64,000 bases of DNA. Source: Tepidiforma sp. Lineage in GTDB: Bacteria > Chloroflexota > Dehalococcoidia > Tepidiformales > Tepidiformaceae. This document shows, piece after piece, positions 61,035 to 64,000 of the stretch. A program made the translations under genes and the position numbers. The stretch's first letter is position 1; each line of letters opens with the position of its first letter. The DNA lies in contig NZ_BPIG01000004.1 in NCBI RefSeq assembly GCF_026003995.1, positions 1-64,000 on the forward strand. Direction: 5' to 3'. Below the pieces are notes generated by a model, which did no database searches, had not been told where the DNA came from, and saw only the letters and a program-made list of their open reading frames with translations.

Positions 61035-61081
61035 CTACAAGATCTTGTGGTTCCCGGCGGATTGTCCCCCAGATCTAGTTG
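61035..61081. promoter_or_regulatory. paired NrdR boxes upstream of nrdR
   Basis: ACAAGATCTTGT (61037-61048, a perfect palindrome) and a second site centred on AGATCT (61071-61076). Their AGATCT cores are 31 bp apart, three helical turns, the spacing at which NrdR boxes normally occur. The second site overlaps the nrdR minus-35. Confidence 0.6.
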
Positions 61082-61108
61082 ACAGGGCTGCGCCGGGTGC
61101 TGCAGTAT
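61079..61108 (+). promoter_or_regulatory. nrdR promoter
   Basis: TTGACA (61079-61084), 18-nt spacer, CAGTAT (61103-61108). Leader about 60 nt with AGGAG at 61161-61165. Confidence 0.55.
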
Positions 61109-61176
61109 TCGCCCTGCGCCGCGCGGGCCCACAGGAACTGCGAAGGCGCCTACACACCTCAGGAGTTTATGTCGCG

Positions 61177-61743
61177 GTGCGGTGTCCCTACTGCCACTAC
61201 CGGGATTCGCGGGTGACGGACAGCCGGTCGACGGACGACGGCATCCGGCGGCGGCGGCAGTGCATCCGCTGCGGCGAGCGGTTCACCACGGTGGAGCTCG
61301 TGCAGCTGGCGACCGTGCAGGTGGTGAAGCGGGACGGCCGGCGGGAGGAGTTTTCGCGCGAGAAGCTGCTGCGGGGTCTCCGGGCCGCGTGCGCGAAGCG
61401 GAACATCTCCGTCGGGCAGCTCGAGGGCATCGTGGCGGAGATCGAGGCGAAGGTGCTGGCAGACGGGCGCGCCGAGGTGCCATCGCAGGTCGTGGGAGAA
61501 CTTGCGATGGATGCGCTGCGGAAGCTCGACCACATCGCCTACATCCGGTTCGCCTCGGTCTACCGCTCGTTCGCGGACATCGAATCGCTGAAGGAGGCGG
61601 TGGAGCAGCTCGAACAGGGCCGGGTGCCGACGTTCGAGGAGCGCACGCTGCAGCTTTCGCTGCCGGAGCCGGAGCCGACCGACCTGCGCGCGGCGCGGGT
61701 CCAGCGCGAGGCGCCCGGGGCGCTGGCGGAATCGGCACGGTAG
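61177..61743 (+). CDS. nrdR: transcriptional repressor NrdR
   Basis: ATP/dATP-sensing repressor of ribonucleotide reductase genes. The 188-residue protein has the zinc ribbon VRCPYCHYRDSRVTDSRSTDDGIRRRRQC with the second CIRC pair, then the ATP-cone (RDGRREEFSREKLLRGLRAACAKRNIS...LRKLDHIAYIRFASVYRSF). A C-terminal tail of about 35 residues is longer than the usual ~150-residue NrdR. GTG 61177 was chosen because AGGAG lies 11 nt upstream and the family begins M/V-R/K-C-P-x-C. Located just upstream of nrdJ, its expected target. Confidence 0.94.
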   Translation: MRCPYCHYRDSRVTDSRSTDDGIRRRRQCIRCGERFTTVELVQLATVQVVKRDGRREEFSREKLLRGLRAACAKRNISVGQLEGIVAEIEAKVLADGRAEVPSQVVGELAMDALRKLDHIAYIRFASVYRSFADIESLKEAVEQLEQGRVPTFEERTLQLSLPEPEPTDLRAARVQREAPGALAESAR

Positions 61744-61747
61744 CGCC

Positions 61748-62071
61748 GTGAAGATCTGGGAAGTCCACGCGAGCCTGGGACAAGCGCCCATCCGGACGAC
61801 GCCGGACGGCGACGCCGACGTCGGCGGGCTGCTCCTTTCGGAGAAGGCGTACCTGCTCGTGATGCGGGTGATGCGCCCGCAGGAGCTCGCGCGGCTGGTC
61901 GAAGCCGAAGGCCCGGCCAGCGCGGCCGAGCGGCTGATCGCGCTGCTCGCCGGCGAGGGTGTGGATGGGACGGGGCGGACACTGGTGATGGGCCGCACGC
62001 GGCTCGGCGAGCCGATTTTGCGGAGAAGCGACGAGCCGGCGCCGGCGGAGGCCGGTCGCTGGCAGCCCTAG
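61748..62071 (+). CDS. hypothetical protein between nrdR and nrdJ
   Basis: A 107-residue protein starting GTG 61748, 4 nt after the nrdR stop. MKIWEVHASLGQAPIRTTPDGDADVGGLLLSEKAYLLVMRVM suggests a compact alpha/beta domain, followed by Ala/Glu-rich helices and a C-terminal EPILRRSDEPAPAE tail. I recognise no family. Its stop codon overlaps the minus-35 of the nrdJ promoter. Tight packing behind nrdR suggests a shared transcript. Confidence 0.55.
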   Translation: MKIWEVHASLGQAPIRTTPDGDADVGGLLLSEKAYLLVMRVMRPQELARLVEAEGPASAAERLIALLAGEGVDGTGRTLVMGRTRLGEPILRRSDEPAPAEAGRWQP

Positions 62072-62097
62072 ACAGAAAGAACAAACGTTCGTAATCT
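62069..62097 (+). promoter_or_regulatory. nrdJ promoter with an internal LexA-like box
   Basis: TAGACA (62069-62074), 17-nt spacer, TAATCT (62092-62097). The spacer contains GAACAAACGTTC (62079-62090), matching the GAAC-N4-GTTC core of Gram-positive SOS boxes. A leader hairpin GGCCCC (62100-62105) / GGGGCC (62114-62119) follows. Confidence 0.6.
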
Positions 62098-62139
62098 ACG
62101 GCCCCACCCCGACGGGGCCGCCAACAAGGGAGGAAGGCC

Positions 62140-64000
62140 ATGGTCACCACGACGCACGATTTGCCCGGGCTTGGGGGCGACTTTCGCCCCGCGGAGCTTT
62201 CGCACAACGCGAAGGTGGTGATCGAACGCCGGATTGCGAAGCGGAACGAGCAGGGCGACGCGGTCGAGACGCCGGATGAGGTGTTCCGCCGGGTGGCGCG
62301 GAACCTGGCGGAAGCCGAGCTGCGGTTCGGCGGCACCGAACAGGACCGGGCCGCAGCCGAGGAGTCGTTCTACCGGCTGATGGCCTCGCTGGACTTCCTG
62401 CCGAACTCGCCGACGCTGGTGAACGCGGGCCGTGAGCTGCAGCAGCTCTCGGCGTGCTTCGTCCTGCCGGTGCCGGATTCGATCGAAGGGATCTTCGAGG
62501 CGATCAAGCAGACGGCGATCATCCACAAGTCGGGCGGCGGCACCGGCTTCGCGTTTTCGCGCCTGCGGCCGGCGAACGCGAAGGTGAAGACGACGATGGG
62601 CGTGGCGAGCGGGCCGGTGTCGTTCATGAAGGTGTTCGATGCGGCGACGGAGGCGATCAAGCAGGGCGGCACCCGCCGCGGCGCGAACATGGGCATCCTC
62701 CGCGTCGACCACCCGGACATCGATGAGTTCATCGAGATGAAGGCGGACATGACGACGCTGACGAACTTCAACATCAGCGTGGCCGTGACCGAGGCCTTCA
62801 TGGAGGCGCTGGAGCGCGGGACGACGTACGACATCATCGACCCGCAGACGGGCGAGCCGATGGGCAAGCGCGACGCCCGCGAGGTGTGGGAGAAGATGGT
62901 GCGGAACGCGTGGAAGAACGGCGACCCGGGCGTCGTGTTCATCGACCGGATCAACGCGGGGCGGGCGAACCCGGTGCCGAAGCGCGGCCCGATCGAATCG
63001 ACGAACCCGTGCGGCGAGCAGCCGCTCTACCCGCACGACTCGTGCAACCTCGGCTCGATCAACCTGAAGCAGTTCACGGTCGGCGAGCCGGGCGCGAAGC
63101 GGGTGGACTACGACCGGCTGCGGACGACGGTCTGGCGGTGCGTGCACATGCTGGACAACGTCATCGAGATGAACGCCTACCCGATCCCGGAGATCGCGGA
63201 GACGTCGCACGCCATCCGGCGCATCGGGCTGGGGGTGATGGGCTGGGCGGACATGCTCATCGACCTGCGCATCCCGTACAACTCGGAGACGGCGCTGCAG
63301 CTGGCGCGCGACGTGATGTCGTTCATCCAGAAGGAAGCGGACGCGGCGAGCGAGCAGCTGGCGCGGGTGCGCGGCAACTTCCCGGACTGGGCGGATTCGA
63401 TCTACGGGCCGAAGGGGCCGGAGGGGCCGCGCCCGATGCGGAACGCGACGCGGACGACGATCGCGCCGACGGGCACGCTGAGCATCATCGCAAACTGCTC
63501 GGGCGGCATCGAGCCGGTGTTCGCGCTGGCGTTCATCCGCTCGCACTACCTGGACAAGAACGACCCGACGAAGCGGACCGAGCTGACCGAGGTGAACGAG
63601 CAGTTCGAAGCGGTGGCGCGGGCGGAGGGCTTCTACAGCGACGAGCTGATGCGATTCCTCGCTGAAGGCGGCCACCTCGCCGAGCGGCCGGAAGTGCCGC
63701 AGTGGGTGAAGGAGGTCTTCGTCACGGCGCACGAGATCGCGCCGGAGTGGCACGTCCGCATGCAGGCGGCCTTCCAGCAGTTCACCGACAACGCGGTCTC
63801 GAAGACCATCAACTTCCCGAACTCGGCGACGGTCGACGACGTGCGGATTTCGTACGAGCTGGCATACCGGACGGGCTGCAAGGGCATCACCATCTACCGG
63901 GACGGCTCGCGCGAGTTCCAGGTGCTGAAGCACGCAGAGAAGTCGGACGCCGAGAAAGCGGTCGAGGCGGCGCAGGCGATCGTGGCGCAGGCCTCCGGGC
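62140..64000 (+). CDS. nrdJ: adenosylcobalamin-dependent (class II) ribonucleotide reductase, 3' partial
   Basis: Reduces ribonucleotides to deoxyribonucleotides using a B12-derived thiyl radical, without oxygen dependence. 620 complete codons are present with no stop. The N-terminus (VFRRVARNLAEAELRFGG, MASLDFLPNSPTLVNAGR) leads to LQQLSACFVLPVPDS with a catalytic Cys, HKSGGGTGFAFSRLRP, the STNPCGEQPLYPHDSCNLGSINL region containing Asn, Cys and Glu of the active site, and TTIAPTGTLSIIANCSGGIEP. Strong GGGAGGAAGG Shine-Dalgarno before ATG 62140. The C-terminal half and the redox-active cysteine tail lie outside the window. Confidence 0.95.
   Translation, partial: MVTTTHDLPGLGGDFRPAELSHNAKVVIERRIAKRNEQGDAVETPDEVFRRVARNLAEAELRFGGTEQDRAAAEESFYRLMASLDFLPNSPTLVNAGRELQQLSACFVLPVPDSIEGIFEAIKQTAIIHKSGGGTGFAFSRLRPANAKVKTTMGVASGPVSFMKVFDAATEAIKQGGTRRGANMGILRVDHPDIDEFIEMKADMTTLTNFNISVAVTEAFMEALERGTTYDIIDPQTGEPMGKRDAREVWEKMVRNAWKNGDPGVVFIDRINAGRANPVPKRGPIESTNPCGEQPLYPHDSCNLGSINLKQFTVGEPGAKRVDYDRLRTTVWRCVHMLDNVIEMNAYPIPEIAETSHAIRRIGLGVMGWADMLIDLRIPYNSETALQLARDVMSFIQKEADAASEQLARVRGNFPDWADSIYGPKGPEGPRPMRNATRTTIAPTGTLSIIANCSGGIEPVFALAFIRSHYLDKNDPTKRTELTEVNEQFEAVARAEGFYSDELMRFLAEGGHLAERPEVPQWVKEVFVTAHEIAPEWHVRMQAAFQQFTDNAVSKTINFPNSATVDDVRISYELAYRTGCKGITIYRDGSREFQVLKHAEKSDAEKAVEAAQAIVAQASG

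Noticed and set aside
1..64000. tRNA, rRNA, insertion sequences or CRISPR arrays
   Set aside because: None recognised by eye; a tRNA scan and repeat search would be needed to exclude small ones.

Overview
The window is a gene-dense, high-GC chromosomal segment of a bacterium with no mobile elements, CRISPR array, rRNA or tRNA that I could recognise. The gene families (class II ribonucleotide reductase with NrdR, a T-box controlled thrS, a Gram-positive-like SOS box, a glgP/GH57/glgA glycogen cluster, a PHA cluster, a C40-type carotenoid operon, a single-subunit class B SdhC) and the sequence style fit a Chloroflexota lineage, most probably a Tepidiforma-like member of the Dehalococcoidia. That assignment is inference from gene content, not from a marker gene search.

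Layout. 1-2328: alaS on the minus strand, cut by the window edge and carrying an apparent one-base deletion. 2516-14861: a plus-strand housekeeping run (glmU, CNNM/CBS protein, dprA, topA, xerC/D, aroQ, M24 peptidase, efp, xseA, xseB, a PurN-like formyltransferase, a zinc-ribbon protein). 14868-16980: argH and a HAD phosphatase on the minus strand. 17107-22283: glycogen metabolism (glgP, GH57, glgA). 22318-26820: Gfo/Idh oxidoreductase, YabN-like/MazG fusion, a one-cysteine thioredoxin-fold protein, a membrane protein and an alpha/beta hydrolase. 26896-30177: polyhydroxyalkanoate genes (phasin, divergent PadR-type regulator, small PhaE/PhaR-like subunit, class III PhaC, GNAT). 30231-37373: seven genes joined by 4-nt start/stop overlaps, for carotenoid synthesis and modification (crtB, crtI, UV endonuclease, P450, fused lycopene cyclase, PlsY-like acyltransferase, GT2). 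37366-42805: sortase, a leader region with terminator/antiterminator architecture, a tandem pair of ferritin-like diiron proteins of which one has lost its metal ligands, and two transcription regulators. 42844-50641: REC-GGDEF-HD-GYP protein, a CMD-family protein, an apparently circularly permuted phosphodiesterase, and an acyl-CoA group (DUF35, thiolase-like, CoaE, two MaoC-like proteins). 50724-54560: thrS with T-box leader, divergent from the principal sigma factor gene. 54678-64000: NUDIX hydrolase, sdhCAB, chemoreceptor, a four-cysteine protein, nrdR, and nrdJ running off the end.

A recurring regulatory theme is visible: at many genes a sigma-70 minus-10 hexamer of the type TAGGAT/TACACT/TATACT ends only 6-10 nt before the start codon and no Shine-Dalgarno sequence is present, implying leaderless mRNAs. 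Genes with longer leaders (thrS, sdhC, nrdJ, the thioredoxin-fold gene) have clear Shine-Dalgarno sequences, and several of those leaders carry hairpins or operators. The most interesting items for follow-up are the permuted phosphodiesterase, the catalytic/degenerate diiron pair, the carotenoid operon that pairs a GT2 with a PlsY-type acyltransferase and a UV endonuclease, the leader-peptide/attenuator-like locus at 38.2 kb, and the LexA-like box inside the nrdJ promoter.
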